Positions 8,520 through 18,034 of a stretch of 38,436 bases of DNA are shown in pieces. The notes under the pieces are model-generated. The model was not told where the DNA came from, did not search any database, and saw only the letters and a list, made by a program, of their open reading frames with translations. A program made the position numbers and the translations under genes. The stretch comes from Ilumatobacteraceae bacterium (GTDB lineage Bacteria > Actinomycetota > Acidimicrobiia > Acidimicrobiales > Ilumatobacteraceae), in the NCBI GenBank assembly GCA_017859785.1, contig JAFMMJ010000014.1, forward strand, positions 1-38,436, written 5' to 3'. Positions within the stretch are counted from its first letter, which is position 1; every line of letters starts with the position of its first letter.

Positions 8520-8806
8520 TGAAGGACCCACGCGACATCATCATCGCCCCGGTCGTCTCCGAGAAGAGCTACGCGCTCATGGAGGCCGGTGTGTACACGT
8601 TCAAGGTCGCCCGTTCGGCCTCCAAGCCCGAGATCCGCGATGCCGTCGAGGCCATCTGGGGCGTCGAGGTGCGCAAGGTCAACACGGCCAACCGCAAAGG
8701 CAAGGCCACCCGTGTGCGGGGTTCGAACCGCCGCGGTTCCAAGCCCGACTCGAAGCGGGCCATCGTCACGCTGGCAGCGGGGGATATCCCGCTGTTCGAG
8801 AACTGA
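8519..8806 (+). CDS. rplW: 50S ribosomal protein L23
   Basis: 95 residues, normal length. It begins [20 protein letters not shown] and has the [20 protein letters not shown] and [13 protein letters not shown] segments of L23. L23 lies at the tunnel exit and is the docking site for SRP and trigger factor. The start overlaps the rplD stop by one base (TGATG) and has no separate Shine-Dalgarno, so it is probably translated by coupling. Confidence 0.97.
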   Translation: MKDPRDIIIAPVVSEKSYALMEAGVYTFKVARSASKPEIRDAVEAIWGVEVRKVNTANRKGKATRVRGSNRRGSKPDSKRAIVTLAAGDIPLFEN

Positions 8807-8813
8807 GGTCATC

Positions 8814-9650
8814 ATGGCTATCCGCACACGCAAGCCGACCAGCCCCGGACGTCGCTTCCAAACCTCGTCCGACTTCTCCGAGATCACGGCCTCCTCGCCC
8901 GAGAGGACGCTGCTCGCCCCCGCTCCGAAGAGCGGAGGTCGCAACTCCTACGGCCGCAAGACCTCGCGTCATCGCGGTGGTGGGCACAAGCGCCGATATC
9001 GCATCATCGACTTCAAGCGCGTCAAGGACGGCGTGCCGGGTCGTGTCGCCTCGATCGAGTACGACCCGAACCGCACCTGCCGCATCGCGCTCATCCACTA
9101 CGCCGACGGCGTGAAGTCGTACATCCTCGCGCCGAAGGGTCTGAGCGTCGGTGACACGGTCCAGAGCGGCCAGGGCGCCGACATCCGTCCGGGTAACGCC
9201 CTTCCGCTTCGCTACATCCCCGTCGGTACGACGGTCCACAACGTGGAGCTCCGTCCCGGTCAGGGCGGCAAGATCGGTCGTTCCGCAGGAATCGCTGTTC
9301 AGCTCGTGGCCAAAGAGGGAGAGTTCGCGACCCTGCGTATGCCCTCCACAGAGATGCGGCGTGTCCTGATTGACTGCCGCGCCACTGTCGGCGAGGTGGG
9401 CAACTCCGAGCATGAGCTCGTCAAGATCGGCAAGGCCGGCCGCAACCGCTGGAAGGGCGTTCGCCCCCAGACCCGCGGTGTGGCCATGAACCCCGTCGAC
9501 CACCCCCTCGGTGGTGGTGAGGGCCGCACCTCGGGCGGACGTCCCGCGGTGAGCCCGTGGGGCAAGCCCGAGCGTCGCACCCGCGACAAGAACAAGGCCA
9601 GTCAGAGGTTGATCGTCCGTCGTCGTCGCTCCGGCAAGGGCCGGCGGTGA
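8814..9650 (+). CDS. rplB: 50S ribosomal protein L2
   Basis: 278 residues, starting [20 protein letters not shown] at the ATG 7 nt after rplW. Conserved parts include the [20 protein letters not shown] segment and the C-terminal [20 protein letters not shown] loop, which carries the histidine close to the peptidyl transferase centre. The tail [10 protein letters not shown] is strongly basic. Longer in-frame upstream sequence lies inside rplW and is not used. Confidence 0.98.
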   Translation: MAIRTRKPTSPGRRFQTSSDFSEITASSPERTLLAPAPKSGGRNSYGRKTSRHRGGGHKRRYRIIDFKRVKDGVPGRVASIEYDPNRTCRIALIHYADGVKSYILAPKGLSVGDTVQSGQGADIRPGNALPLRYIPVGTTVHNVELRPGQGGKIGRSAGIAVQLVAKEGEFATLRMPSTEMRRVLIDCRATVGEVGNSEHELVKIGKAGRNRWKGVRPQTRGVAMNPVDHPLGGGEGRTSGGRPAVSPWGKPERRTRDKNKASQRLIVRRRRSGKGRR

Positions 9651-9671
9651 CCCGGGAAGAGGTGAGGAACG

Positions 9672-9950
9672 ATGTCTCGTAGTCTCAAAAAGGGCGCCTT
9701 CGTCGACGGCCATTTGCTGTCGAAGGTGGACGCTCAGAACGCCGCCGGAGAGCGCAAGGTCATCAAGACCTGGTCGCGCCGATCCACGATCATCCCCGAC
9801 ATGGTCGGTCACACCATCGCCGTCCATGACGGCCGCAAGCATGTGCCCGTCTACATCACCGAGTCGATGGTCGGCCACAAGCTCGGCGAGTTCAGCCCGA
9901 CCCGCACCTTCCGGTTCCACGCCGGCCAGGAGAAGGGAGCGAGGCGCTGA
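9672..9950 (+). CDS. rpsS: 30S ribosomal protein S19
   Basis: 92 residues starting [15 protein letters not shown], with [20 protein letters not shown] and [16 protein letters not shown], all hallmarks of S19. It sits in the 30S head and forms a complex with S13. A GAGGTGAGG Shine-Dalgarno precedes the ATG. The last base of its stop is the first base of the rplV ATG. Confidence 0.98.
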   Translation: MSRSLKKGAFVDGHLLSKVDAQNAAGERKVIKTWSRRSTIIPDMVGHTIAVHDGRKHVPVYITESMVGHKLGEFSPTRTFRFHAGQEKGARR

Positions 9951-10687
9951 TGACCGGTCCCAAGCTCAACGAGGCTCAGACCCCCTCGATGGCCCGCGCT
10001 GGTGAGCGATCGGGCACCAAGGCGGTCGCCAAGCACGTGCGCTCCTCGGCCTACAAAGCCCGAGTGGTGCTCGACCTGATTCGCGGACTTGACGTTCGTC
10101 GGGCCGATGAGGTGCTCGCACTCACCCAGCGCGACATCGCGCGCGACATCCGCAAGGTGCTCCGCTCCGCCGTCGCCAACGCGGTCAACAACGAGGGCCA
10201 GGACGCCGAAGAGCTCTTCGTCGTCGCCTGCTTCGCTGACGAGGGCACCACCCTTAAGCGATTCCGTCCCCGGGCCCGCGGCCGAGCTACCCGCATCCGC
10301 AAGCGCACCTGTCACATCACGGTCATCGTCGCCCGCATGAGCGACGACCGTCTCGAGATCCTCCGCGCCAAGGCTGAGGGGGCCTCCGCCTCCGCTGCCG
10401 CCGCTCGCCGGGCCCGCGTCGACGCGAGCCGTCGCCGGGCCGAGGCCGCCCAAGAGTCGAGCGACCAGGTCGAGGACGACGTGGTTGAGGGCGACTCGAT
10501 CGAGGACGTCTCCGATGAGACGGTTGCTGAGGCCGACGCTGTCGAAGTGGCGGACGACACGGCTGAGGACGCGGCGGACGACGCTGCTGCCTCCGACGAC
10601 GAATCTGCTGAGGATGCTGCGGATGACGCGGCCGACGACACCACTGAGGAAGCGGCCGACGAGTCAGCCGACGAGGAGAACAACTGA
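9950..10687 (+). CDS. rplV: 50S ribosomal protein L22 with long acidic C-terminal tail
   Basis: 245 residues, about twice the usual 110-130. The L22 core is at about residues 25-130 ([20 protein letters not shown], then [20 protein letters not shown] and HITVIV). An Ala/Arg-rich linker (about 140-168) and an extremely acidic, low-complexity tail (about 170-245) made of Asp, Glu and Ala repeats follow. The tail is in frame, ends 1 nt into rpsC, and keeps the local codon style, so it is part of the gene and not a frameshift. L22 contacts the exit tunnel. The tail would project from the ribosome surface, and its role is unknown. Confidence 0.95.
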   Translation: MTGPKLNEAQTPSMARAGERSGTKAVAKHVRSSAYKARVVLDLIRGLDVRRADEVLALTQRDIARDIRKVLRSAVANAVNNEGQDAEELFVVACFADEGTTLKRFRPRARGRATRIRKRTCHITVIVARMSDDRLEILRAKAEGASASAAAARRARVDASRRRAEAAQESSDQVEDDVVEGDSIEDVSDETVAEADAVEVADDTAEDAADDAAASDDESAEDAADDAADDTTEEAADESADEENN

Positions 10688-11565
10688 TGGGTCAGAAGAT
10701 CAACCCCTATGGCTTCCGCCTCGGCGTGAGCACCGACTGGAAGAGCCGCTGGTTCAGCGACCGCGACTACAAGCAGTACCTCACCGAGGACTGGCAGATC
10801 CGCGACACGATCATGGAGCGCCTCGAGTCGGCTGCGATTAGCCGCATCGAGATCGAGCGCACCCGCGACAAGCTGCGCGTCGACATCCACACCGCCCGCC
10901 CGGGCATCGTGATCGGCCGCAAGGGCGCCCAGGCTGACGAGCTCCGCCAGATGATCACCAAGGTCACCGGCAACCCGCGCATCCAGCTCAACATCGTCGA
11001 GATCAAGACCCCCGAGCTCGACGCCGCGCTCGTCGCCCAAGGTGTCGCCGACCAGCTCGCCAACCGCATCGCTTTCCGTCGCGCGATGAAGCGCGCCGTC
11101 CAGAACGCCCAGCGCGCCGGTGCCCTCGGCATCCGGGTGCAGTGCTCGGGTCGCCTCGGCGGAGCTGAGATGAGCCGCACCGAGTGGTATCGCGAGGGCC
11201 GCGTGCCCCTGCACACCCTCCGGGCCGACATCGACTACGGCTTCCGCGAGGCCAAGACGGCCAACGGCCGCGTCGGCGTGAAGGTTTGGCTCTACAAGGG
11301 TGAGATCGTTCCTTATCGCTCCGCGAACGAGGACAAGATCGCCCGTGAGGCCGCGATGGCTGTCGGCGAGACCTCCGGTCAGACCGCCGACGCCGCCCGC
11401 CGCGTCGTTTCGTCGGCCGGCCCCCGTAGCGAGGAGACCGTTGAGGCCGCCCCACTCGTCCGTGAGGCCGACCCCGAACTCGAGAAGCTCCTTGACGAGG
11501 AAGAGACCATCACCCGCCAGACCCGCGAGGGCCACGAGACACCGCACTTCCGCGGTGACGACTGA
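10687..11565 (+). CDS. rpsC: 30S ribosomal protein S3 with C-terminal extension
   Basis: 292 residues. It begins [20 protein letters not shown]. The KH domain includes [20 protein letters not shown] (residues 69-88). The core ends near the VWLYKGEIV strand. A tail of about 79 residues (214-292), helical and acidic, contains [17 protein letters not shown]3 lies at the mRNA entry channel and has RNA-unwinding activity with S4 and S5. The ATG overlaps the rplV stop by one base. Confidence 0.97.
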   Translation: MGQKINPYGFRLGVSTDWKSRWFSDRDYKQYLTEDWQIRDTIMERLESAAISRIEIERTRDKLRVDIHTARPGIVIGRKGAQADELRQMITKVTGNPRIQLNIVEIKTPELDAALVAQGVADQLANRIAFRRAMKRAVQNAQRAGALGIRVQCSGRLGGAEMSRTEWYREGRVPLHTLRADIDYGFREAKTANGRVGVKVWLYKGEIVPYRSANEDKIAREAAMAVGETSGQTADAARRVVSSAGPRSEETVEAAPLVREADPELEKLLDEEETITRQTREGHETPHFRGDD

Positions 11566-11589
11566 GAACGAAGGGTCGAGGAGAACACC

Positions 11590-12006
11590 ATGTTGATGCC
11601 GCGCAAGGTCGCACATCGCAAGCACCATCGAGGCCGCACCCGAGGCGTCGCCAAGGCCGGAACCGAGCTGTCCTTCGGCGAGTACGGAATCCAGGCTCTC
11701 GAGCCGGGCTGGATCACCGCCCGTCAGATCGAGGCTGCCCGTATCGCCATGACCCGCTCCATCAAGCGTGGTGGCAAGGTCTGGATCAACGTCTTCCCGG
11801 ACAAGCCGGTCACCAAGAAGCCGGCGGAGACTCGCATGGGCTCAGGTAAGGGCAACCCCGAGTTCTGGGTGGCCGTCGTGCGGCCCGGCCGCATTCTCTT
11901 CGAGCTGTCGTTCCCCGACGAGGCCCAAGCGAAGATCGCCATGAACAAGGCGATCCAGAAGCTTCCGATCCGCGCCCGAATTCTCACCCGAGATGAGGAG
12001 ATCTGA
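11590..12006 (+). CDS. rplP: 50S ribosomal protein L16
   Basis: 138 residues starting [20 protein letters not shown], the family N-terminus, so the first ATG is used and not the one two codons later. GAGGAG lies 6 nt upstream. The segment [20 protein letters not shown] is the loop that approaches the peptidyl transferase centre. It helps position A-site tRNA. Confidence 0.98.
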   Translation: MLMPRKVAHRKHHRGRTRGVAKAGTELSFGEYGIQALEPGWITARQIEAARIAMTRSIKRGGKVWINVFPDKPVTKKPAETRMGSGKGNPEFWVAVVRPGRILFELSFPDEAQAKIAMNKAIQKLPIRARILTRDEEI

Positions 12007-12011
12007 TCGTC

Positions 12012-12224
12012 ATGGCGAAGAAGGACGACTTGAAGAACAAAGACATCGCCGAGCTCACCGAGGAGTTGCGCGCGACGAAGCACGAGGCGCTCAACCTCCG
12101 CTTCCGCAACGCGACTGGCCAGCTCGAGCACACCCACGAGATCAAGCAGGCGCGTCGACGTATCGCGCGCATCAACACCCTGATCCGCGAGCGGGAGATC
12201 GCCGCGGCCGAGGCAGAGAGCTGA
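12012..12224 (+). CDS. rpmC: 50S ribosomal protein L29
   Basis: 70 residues, two-helix protein at the tunnel exit beside L23. Sequence: starts [20 protein letters not shown], and contains the conserved [20 protein letters not shown] and [22 protein letters not shown] at the end of rplP provides the ribosome-binding site. Confidence 0.97.
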   Translation: MAKKDDLKNKDIAELTEELRATKHEALNLRFRNATGQLEHTHEIKQARRRIARINTLIREREIAAAEAES

Positions 12225-12228
12225 ACCC

Positions 12229-12501
12229 ATGAGCGAGACCGAGACCACCACCCGGGCGTCACGCAAGACCCGCGACGGCGTCGTCACCTCCGACGCGATG
12301 GACAAGACCGTCGTGGTGACCGTGACCGACCGCGTTCGTCACGCCCGGTACAACAAGTTCGTTGTGCGCACCAAGAAGTTGCACGCGCACGATGAGACCA
12401 ACGACGCCCACGTCGGCGACCGCGTCCGGGTCATGGAGACCAGGCCGCTGTCGAAGAACAAGCGCTGGCGCGTTATCGAGATCCTGGAGCGTGCCCGATG
12501 A
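12229..12501 (+). CDS. rpsQ: 30S ribosomal protein S17
   Basis: 90 residues. After a short variable N-terminus rich in Thr comes the conserved [27 protein letters not shown] and [20 protein letters not shown] follow. It binds 16S helix 11 early in 30S assembly. It starts 4 nt after rpmC, and its stop overlaps the rplN ATG (ATGA). Confidence 0.97.
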   Translation: MSETETTTRASRKTRDGVVTSDAMDKTVVVTVTDRVRHARYNKFVVRTKKLHAHDETNDAHVGDRVRVMETRPLSKNKRWRVIEILERAR

Positions 12502-12866
12502 TCCAGCAGGAGTCGAGGCTCCGCGTCGCCGACAACAGCGGCGCCAAGGAGGTCCTCTGCATCAAGGTGCTCGGTGGAACCCGCCGTCGCTACGCCTCAA
12601 TCGGCGACATCTTCGTCGCGACGGTCAAGGACGCGATCCCGGGCGCCGGCGTCAAGAAGGGCGACGTCGTCAAGTGCGTCGTCGTGCGCACCAAGAAGGA
12701 GAAGCGTCGTCCCGACGGCAGCTACATCCGCTTCGACGAGAACGCCGCCGTCATCATCAAGGACGACCTGACTCCTCGCGGAACCCGCATCTTCGGACCG
12801 GTCGGCCGCGAGCTGCGCGACCGCAAGTTCATGAGGATCGTGTCCCTCGCCCCGGAGGTGATCTGA
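12498..12866 (+). CDS. rplN: 50S ribosomal protein L14
   Basis: 122 residues, the invariant L14 length. It begins [20 protein letters not shown] and has [20 protein letters not shown] with [19 protein letters not shown] at the end. It lies at the subunit interface and forms bridge B8 with 16S rRNA. Translationally coupled to rpsQ by ATGA. Confidence 0.98.
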   Translation: MIQQESRLRVADNSGAKEVLCIKVLGGTRRRYASIGDIFVATVKDAIPGAGVKKGDVVKCVVVRTKKEKRRPDGSYIRFDENAAVIIKDDLTPRGTRIFGPVGRELRDRKFMRIVSLAPEVI

Positions 12867-12867
12867 C

Positions 12868-13173
12868 ATGAAGATCCGCAAGGGAGACACCGTGCTCGTG
12901 ATCGCGGGCAAGGACAAAGGCAAGGAGGGCACCGTCGACCGCGTGCTCCCCAAGCAGGACAAGGTGGTCGTCGCCGGCATCAACACGGCCAAGCGCCACC
13001 AGCGGGCCCGCAAGGCCAATGAGCAGGCCGGCATCATCGACAAGGACATGCCGATCCACGTCTCGAACGTGATGCTCGTGCACAAGGGCAAGCCCGTCCG
13101 TGTCGGATATCGCATCGAGGCTGACGGCACCAAGGTGCGCGTGGCCCGGCCTTCCGGAGAGGTGATTAAGTGA
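12868..13173 (+). CDS. rplX: 50S ribosomal protein L24
   Basis: 101 residues with an N-terminal KOW motif, KKGDTV-like ([20 protein letters not shown]), and the [15 protein letters not shown] segment. L24 initiates 50S assembly. Its stop is overlapped by the GTG of rplE (GTGA). Confidence 0.97.
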   Translation: MKIRKGDTVLVIAGKDKGKEGTVDRVLPKQDKVVVAGINTAKRHQRARKANEQAGIIDKDMPIHVSNVMLVHKGKPVRVGYRIEADGTKVRVARPSGEVIK

Positions 13174-13793
13174 GCACGTCCACCATGCCCCGTCTGAAGG
13201 TCCGCTACCGCGAGGAATTGCGCGGCCAGCTCCAGACCCAGCTCGGGATCGAGAACGTCATGCAGATCCCGTCGATCGAGAAGATCGTGATCAACATGGG
13301 AGTCGGCCGCGCCGCCCAGCAGCCCTCGCTGCTCGAGCACGCGGTGGCCGATCTCACCCTCATCGCGGGTCAGAAGCCCGTCGTGACGATCGCGGGCAAG
13401 TCAATCGCGGGTTTCAAGCTTCGTGAAGGTCAGGCGATCGGCACCAAGGTGACGCTCCGCGGAGACCGTATGTGGGAGTTCCTCGACCGTCTCATCGCCG
13501 TCGCCATCCCCCGTATCCGCGACTTCCGCGGCCTCCCGGCCCACTCCTGGGACGGACGGGGCAACTACACCTTCGGCCTCAACGATCAGACCGTGTTCCC
13601 CGAGATCGATATCGACAAGGTCGAGCAGCCCCGGGGCATGGACATCACCATCGTGACGACGGCGACCAGCGATGAGGCGGGCAAGGCTCTCCTCGACGCT
13701 TTCGGCTTCCCCTTCAAGCAGGGTGCCGACGCCGACAACGCGCCGCGCAAGAAGCGCTCACGCCAGCCGTACCGCGGCGGCAAGAAGAAGTGA
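13170..13793 (+). CDS. rplE: 50S ribosomal protein L5
   Basis: 207 residues from the GTG that overlaps the rplX stop. An ATG at 13185 ([13 protein letters not shown]) would also give a normal L5. Conserved parts are [35 protein letters not shown] and [19 protein letters not shown]. The C-terminus is basic. L5 binds 5S rRNA and contacts P-site tRNA. Confidence 0.96.
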   Translation: MSTSTMPRLKVRYREELRGQLQTQLGIENVMQIPSIEKIVINMGVGRAAQQPSLLEHAVADLTLIAGQKPVVTIAGKSIAGFKLREGQAIGTKVTLRGDRMWEFLDRLIAVAIPRIRDFRGLPAHSWDGRGNYTFGLNDQTVFPEIDIDKVEQPRGMDITIVTTATSDEAGKALLDAFGFPFKQGADADNAPRKKRSRQPYRGGKKK

Positions 13794-13829
13794 CCCCGAC
13801 CGAGCACTGAAGAGAACGCGAACGAGAAC

Positions 13830-14015
13830 ATGGCCAAGAAATCACTGATCAACAAGGCAGCAGGCAAGCCGAAGTACAAGGTCCGCGCATATACGCGGTG
13901 CCGTCGCTGCGGACGCCCCCGCTCGGTGTTCCGCAAGTTCGGACTCTGCCGAGTGTGCCTGCGCGAGCTCGCCCACGCCGGCGAGATCCCCGGTCTGACG
14001 AAGTCGAGCTGGTGA
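13830..14015 (+). CDS. rpsZ: 30S ribosomal protein S14, zinc-binding short form
   Basis: 61 residues, the type-Z length. Two CXXC pairs are visible, CRRC and CRVC (separated by [12 protein letters not shown]), forming a zinc ribbon, with the C-terminal [11 protein letters not shown]. This is the zinc form; longer cysteine-free paralogues exist in some Actinobacteria but none is in this window. S14 is a late-assembling 30S head protein. Confidence 0.97.
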   Translation: MAKKSLINKAAGKPKYKVRAYTRCRRCGRPRSVFRKFGLCRVCLRELAHAGEIPGLTKSSW

Positions 14016-14027
14016 GGGAGGACAACG

Positions 14028-14429
14028 ATGCTCACTGATCCGATCGCCGACATGTTGACCCGAGTCCGCAACGCGAACACCGCGATGCACGACCAGGTCC
14101 GTATGCCGTCGTCCAAGCAGAAGGTCAACCTCGCCAAGGTCCTCGAGGCTGAGGGCTACATCTCCGGCTTCTCCGTGGCTCCGGCCGTGGAGGGTCCCGG
14201 CGATGTCCTGACCATCGACATGAAGTACTCCGACGAGCGGGATCGCACGATCTCGGGCCTCCGTCGAATCTCCACGCCGGGTCTGCGGGTCTACCGCAAG
14301 GCCGACGCGCTTCCGCGCGTCCTCGGTGGCCTCGGTGTGGCCGTCCTGTCCACGAGCCAGGGGCTCATGACCGACCGTGAGGCGCGCAGGCGCAAGGTCG
14401 GTGGTGAAGTGCTCTGCTACGTCTGGTGA
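14028..14429 (+). CDS. rpsH: 30S ribosomal protein S8
   Basis: 133 residues starting [20 protein letters not shown]. The C-terminal part has [20 protein letters not shown] and GGEVLCYVW, the 16S rRNA-binding signature. A GGGAGG Shine-Dalgarno lies before the ATG. In E. coli S8 is the repressor of the spc operon. Confidence 0.98.
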   Translation: MLTDPIADMLTRVRNANTAMHDQVRMPSSKQKVNLAKVLEAEGYISGFSVAPAVEGPGDVLTIDMKYSDERDRTISGLRRISTPGLRVYRKADALPRVLGGLGVAVLSTSQGLMTDREARRRKVGGEVLCYVW

Positions 14430-14447
14430 TCCGGTAGGAGACGACTC

Positions 14448-14990
14448 ATGTCACGAATCGGGAACGCTCCCGTCGCCCTCCCCAACGGGGTTGAGGTGAC
14501 CATCAGCGACCGGACGGTCACGGTGAAGGGCCCGAAGGGCACCCTCAGCCGCGCCATCCCCGGCGAGATCCAGATCGAGCAGGCCGAGGGGTCGCTCGTG
14601 TTCACCCGGCCCGACGACGATCGGGACAACCGGGCCAAGCACGGCCTCACCCGCAGCCTCGTCAACAACATGGTGATCGGGGTCACCGACGGCTTCCGCA
14701 AGGAGCTTGAGATCGTCGGCGTCGGCTACCGCGCCGAGGCGCAGGGTCCGAACGCCCTTCGCCTCAACCTCGGTTTCAGCCACCCGGTGAACGTGGCCGC
14801 CCCCGACGGCATCACTTTCGAGGTCCCCGCGCCCACCCAAGTGATCGTGACGGGAATCGACAAGGAGGTCGTCGGCCAGGTCGCCGCCGACATCCGCAGC
14901 ATCCGCAAGCCCGAGCCCTACAAGGGCAAGGGCGTCCGCTACGCCGGCGAGCGCGTTCTGCGCAAGGCCGGTAAGGCCGGCAAGAAGTGA
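14448..14990 (+). CDS. rplF: 50S ribosomal protein L6
   Basis: 180 residues, two similar domains. It begins MSRIGNAPVALPNGVEVTIS and contains TVKGPKGTLSR, LEIVGVGYRAEAQG and IRKPEPYKGKGVRYAGERVL near the end. L6 sits near the factor-binding site. An AGGAG ribosome-binding site precedes it. Confidence 0.98.
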   Translation: MSRIGNAPVALPNGVEVTISDRTVTVKGPKGTLSRAIPGEIQIEQAEGSLVFTRPDDDRDNRAKHGLTRSLVNNMVIGVTDGFRKELEIVGVGYRAEAQGPNALRLNLGFSHPVNVAAPDGITFEVPAPTQVIVTGIDKEVVGQVAADIRSIRKPEPYKGKGVRYAGERVLRKAGKAGKK

Positions 14991-15011
14991 TCGCCGGAGA
15001 ATCGAGTCGAC

Positions 15012-15377
15012 ATGAGTGACATCGCCAAGGCACGTCGTCAGGGACGGATCACCCGTCACCGTCGCGTCCGCAAGAAGATCCACGGCACCGCGGCCCGCCC
15101 GCGTCTCGCCGTACACCGTTCCAACCGGCACATCAGCGCCCAGGTCATCGACGATGACTCGGGTCGCACTCTCGCCTCCGCCTCGACCACCGAGACCGAC
15201 CTCCGGTCGACCGGTGGATCGTCGGTGGACGCCGCCAACCGGGTGGGTTCCCTCGTCGCCGAGCGTGCCAAGGCCGCCGGCGTCAGCGCCGTGGTGTTCG
15301 ACCGCGGCGGCTACCTCTACCACGGTCGCATCGCGGCTGTGGCGTCCGCCGCCCGTGAAGCAGGTCTGGAGTTCTGA
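15012..15377 (+). CDS. rplR: 50S ribosomal protein L18
   Basis: 121 residues. Basic N-terminus with [20 protein letters not shown], then [12 protein letters not shown] and the terminal [21 protein letters not shown]18 binds 5S rRNA with L5. Its stop shares one base with the rpsE ATG. Confidence 0.98.
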   Translation: MSDIAKARRQGRITRHRRVRKKIHGTAARPRLAVHRSNRHISAQVIDDDSGRTLASASTTETDLRSTGGSSVDAANRVGSLVAERAKAAGVSAVVFDRGGYLYHGRIAAVASAAREAGLEF

Positions 15378-15961
15378 TGTCGATGTACAGCAACAACGCG
15401 CCCGCCGCCGAGACCGAGGGTGGTCTCCGCGAGTCGCGCGTCATCACCATCAACCGCGTCGCCAAGGTCGTCAAGGGCGGCCGTCGGTTCTCGTTCACCG
15501 CGCTCGTCGTGATCGGTGACGGCAACGGTCGCGTCGGTCTCGGCTACGGCAAGGCCAAGGAAGTGCCCCTCGCCATCCAAAAGGGCACCGAGGAGGCCAA
15601 GCGCAACCTGTTCGAGGTGCCCCTCGCCGGTTCGACGATCATCCACCCGGTGCTCGGCACCACCGGTGGCGGCAAGGTCCTCATGAAGCCGGCCGCGCCC
15701 GGTACCGGCGTCATCGCCGGTGGAGCAGCCCGGATCATCCTCGAGGAGGCCGGCGTGCACGACATCCTGTGCAAGTCGCTCGGCTCGGCCAACCACATCA
15801 ACGTCGCCCGCGCCACGATCGCTGGCCTCAAGTCGCTGCAGCGCCCCGACGAGGTCGCGGCCCGTCGCGGACTCGCTGCCGACACGTTCGTGCCGAAGGG
15901 CATGCTGAACGCTTACGAGGAGCGGCGCAAGCAGGCCGCCGGAGCCGGAGGTCACCAGTGA
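15377..15961 (+). CDS. rpsE: 30S ribosomal protein S5
   Basis: 194 residues. The double-stranded RNA-binding-like N-terminal domain includes [20 protein letters not shown] and [15 protein letters not shown]. The C-terminal domain has [15 protein letters not shown] and [16 protein letters not shown]5 contributes to decoding fidelity and helicase activity. Its stop is overlapped by the rpmD GTG. Confidence 0.98.
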   Translation: MSMYSNNAPAAETEGGLRESRVITINRVAKVVKGGRRFSFTALVVIGDGNGRVGLGYGKAKEVPLAIQKGTEEAKRNLFEVPLAGSTIIHPVLGTTGGGKVLMKPAAPGTGVIAGGAARIILEEAGVHDILCKSLGSANHINVARATIAGLKSLQRPDEVAARRGLAADTFVPKGMLNAYEERRKQAAGAGGHQ

Positions 15962-16149
15962 GCGAGAAGCAGATCTCCGTCACCCAGATCAAGTCGTCTA
16001 TTGGAGCGAAGCCGAAGACCCGCGGCACCCTGCGCGCCCTCGGCCTCGGCCGAATCGGCAAGACCAACACCCTCCCCGACCGTCCCGAGATCCGCGGCAT
16101 GTTGCTGCGTGTCCCGCACCTGGTCGAAGTAACAGAAGGCGGTGAGTGA
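15958..16149 (+). CDS. rpmD: 50S ribosomal protein L30
   Basis: 63 residues from a GTG that overlaps the rpsE stop (GTGA). Longer in-frame sequence upstream is only the rpsE shadow. The family pattern [20 protein letters not shown], then [16 protein letters not shown] and [14 protein letters not shown], is clear. Confidence 0.96.
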   Translation: MSEKQISVTQIKSSIGAKPKTRGTLRALGLGRIGKTNTLPDRPEIRGMLLRVPHLVEVTEGGE

Positions 16150-16150
16150 C

Positions 16151-16651
16151 ATGCGCGTCGACGAACTCGCACCCGCTCCCGGAGCGACGAAGCGCGGCAA
16201 GCGCGTCGGCCGGGGCATCGGCGGCAAGGGCGGCAAGACCGCAGGCCGCGGAACCAAGGGCCAGCGCGCCCGCAACACGGTTCGCCGTGGTTTCGAGGGT
16301 GGCCAGATGCCGCTCAAGCAGCGCGTCCCGAAGCTGAAGGGGTTCAACAACCCGTTCCGCGTCGAGTACTCGCCGGTCAACCTGCACCAACTCGACAAGC
16401 TCGGGGCGTCCAGCGTGACCCCGGAGAGCCTCGTTGAGGCGGGACTGATCCGCAAGGGCGCGTTCGTGAAGATCCTCGCCCACGGCTCGATCAGCTCGAA
16501 GGTTGACGTCACCGCTCACGCGGTGTCCGAGTCCGCTCGCGCCGCGATCGAGGCTGCCGGCGGTTCGGTGACCCTCGTTGAGCTCCCCTTCAAGGCGGAG
16601 GGCCGCGCAGGCCGTCCCGCTGTCAAGGGCAACCAGTTCGCCAACCGCTGA
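16151..16651 (+). CDS. rplO: 50S ribosomal protein L15
   Basis: 166 residues from ATG 16151, giving MRVDELAPAPGATKRGKRVG, the normal L15 start. A GTG at 16142 would add three residues and overlap rpmD. It contains GRGIGGKGGKTAGRGTKGQR and GFEGGQMPLKQRVPKLKGF, typical glycine/lysine-rich rRNA-threading segments. The spacing to secY is wider (51 nt) than between most genes here. Confidence 0.97.
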   Translation: MRVDELAPAPGATKRGKRVGRGIGGKGGKTAGRGTKGQRARNTVRRGFEGGQMPLKQRVPKLKGFNNPFRVEYSPVNLHQLDKLGASSVTPESLVEAGLIRKGAFVKILAHGSISSKVDVTAHAVSESARAAIEAAGGSVTLVELPFKAEGRAGRPAVKGNQFANR

Positions 16652-16662
16652 CCTAGGTCCGC

Positions 16663-16681
16663 GGTCGGTGTCATACCGACC
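16663..16681 (+). other. Small hairpin between rplO and secY
   Basis: GGTCGGT and ACCGACC form a perfect 7-bp stem with a GTCAT loop, placed 22 nt before the secY start and upstream of its CGGAGAG ribosome-binding site. It could be an RNA processing site or weak attenuator. It has no T-tract. Confidence 0.4.
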
Positions 16682-16702
16682 ATCATCCGACGGAGAGTCG
16701 CC

Positions 16703-18025
16703 ATGATCGCCAATCTCAAGAACATCCTGAAGATCCAGGACCTTCGCAACAAGATCCTGTTCACCTTCGGCATCGTGGCGCTCTACCGGGTGGGAGCGGC
16801 GATCCGCGTGCCTGGCGTCGACCCGCTCGCCATCGAGCAGCTTCGTGAGGGCGCTCAGGACGGAGCGCTCGGCCTTTTCAACCTGTTCTCCGGCGGTGCC
16901 TTCGAGAGCTTCTCGATCTTCGCCCTCGGGATCATGCCGTACATCACGGCGAGCATCATCATGCAGGTCCTCGGCGTGGTCATCCCGAAGCTCGAGGAAC
17001 TGCAACAGCAGGGTGCGGTCGGCCAGCGGAAGATCACCCAGTACACCCGCTATGTCACGATCACCCTGTCGCTCCTGCAGGCGACGGTTCTCGTCTTCCT
17101 CTTTGGCAACGGTGGTGGGGGAGCGTTCTACTCGGCCGTCCAGGCCCCCTCGGTGCCTCTGCTCCCCGACGGAATCTGGCCCCGTGGCTACCTGATCATC
17201 CCAACGCTCGTGGTGGGTACCGCGGTGCTCATGTGGATGGGCGAGCTCATCAGCCAGCGCGGTATCGGCAACGGCATGTCGATGATCATCTTCGCCTCGG
17301 TCGTCGCCGGCCTTCCCTCGGGCTTCTACTCGATCCTCCAGTTGAACAAGTTCTTCTGGTTCGCCGCGATGGTCGCCCTCACCATCGGCATCATCGTCGC
17401 GGTCGTCGGGGTGGAACTCGGGCAGCGCCGTATCCCCGTGCAATTCGCGAAGCGCGTCGTCGGTCGCCGCATGATGGGCGGCCAGAACACCTACATCCCG
17501 CTCAAGGTGAACCAGTCGGGCGTCATTCCGATCATCTTCGCCTCGTCACTGCTCCTGCTGCCGGCGATCCTCGTCAGCTTCCTCGGCAACGCCTCCGAGG
17601 GCTCGTGGCGCGCGAGCATCCAGTCGTACGTCGACCAGTACATCCTCAACAGCCAGAACGTCGTCTACATCTCGCTGTTCGCACTATTGATCATCGCCTT
17701 CGCCTACTTCTACAACTCGATCGCCTTCGACCCGGTCCGCCAGGCCGATCAGATCCGCCGACAGGGTGGCTTCATCCCCGGCGTGCGCCCCGGCCCGCAG
17801 ACCGAGGCCTACCTCGCGAAGGCCGTCAACCGGATCACCCTGCCGGGAGCGGTGTTCATCGCGATCATCGCGATCCTGCCCTACATCCTCCTCTGGGCCG
17901 CCGACGTGAGCACCTTCGCGTTCGCCGGCACCAGCGTGCTCATCTCCGTCGGAGTCGCCCTCGAGCTCATGAGGCAGATCGACTCCCAGTTGATGCTCCG
18001 GAACTACGAAGGCTTCCTCAAGTAG
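16703..18025 (+). CDS. secY: Protein translocase subunit SecY
   Basis: 440 residues with ten predicted membrane segments, the normal length. Landmarks: IFALGIMPYITASIIMQVL (segment 2), the cytoplasmic FAKRVVGRRMMGGQNTYIPL loop, KVNQSGVIPIIFASSLLLLP, and the C-terminal IDSQLMLRNYEGFLK. SecY forms the membrane channel for Sec export and works with SecE, SecG and SecA. It follows rplO as in the classical spc operon. adk begins 9 nt after it. Confidence 0.98.
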   Translation: MIANLKNILKIQDLRNKILFTFGIVALYRVGAAIRVPGVDPLAIEQLREGAQDGALGLFNLFSGGAFESFSIFALGIMPYITASIIMQVLGVVIPKLEELQQQGAVGQRKITQYTRYVTITLSLLQATVLVFLFGNGGGGAFYSAVQAPSVPLLPDGIWPRGYLIIPTLVVGTAVLMWMGELISQRGIGNGMSMIIFASVVAGLPSGFYSILQLNKFFWFAAMVALTIGIIVAVVGVELGQRRIPVQFAKRVVGRRMMGGQNTYIPLKVNQSGVIPIIFASSLLLLPAILVSFLGNASEGSWRASIQSYVDQYILNSQNVVYISLFALLIIAFAYFYNSIAFDPVRQADQIRRQGGFIPGVRPGPQTEAYLAKAVNRITLPGAVFIAIIAILPYILLWAADVSTFAFAGTSVLISVGVALELMRQIDSQLMLRNYEGFLK

Positions 18026-18034
18026 GGAACCCTC

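Noticed and set aside
10540-10686. A tandem DNA repeat or frameshift in rplV
   Set aside because: The region has many GAC/GAG/GCG codons, but no perfect tandem unit could be seen, and the frame stays open to a stop that overlaps rpsC in the usual way. It is a low-complexity acidic tail.
16142-16150. GTG at 16142 as the rplO start
   Set aside because: It adds three residues not usual for L15, whereas ATG 16151 gives the family N-terminus. It cannot be fully excluded because the overlap with rpmD would allow coupling.
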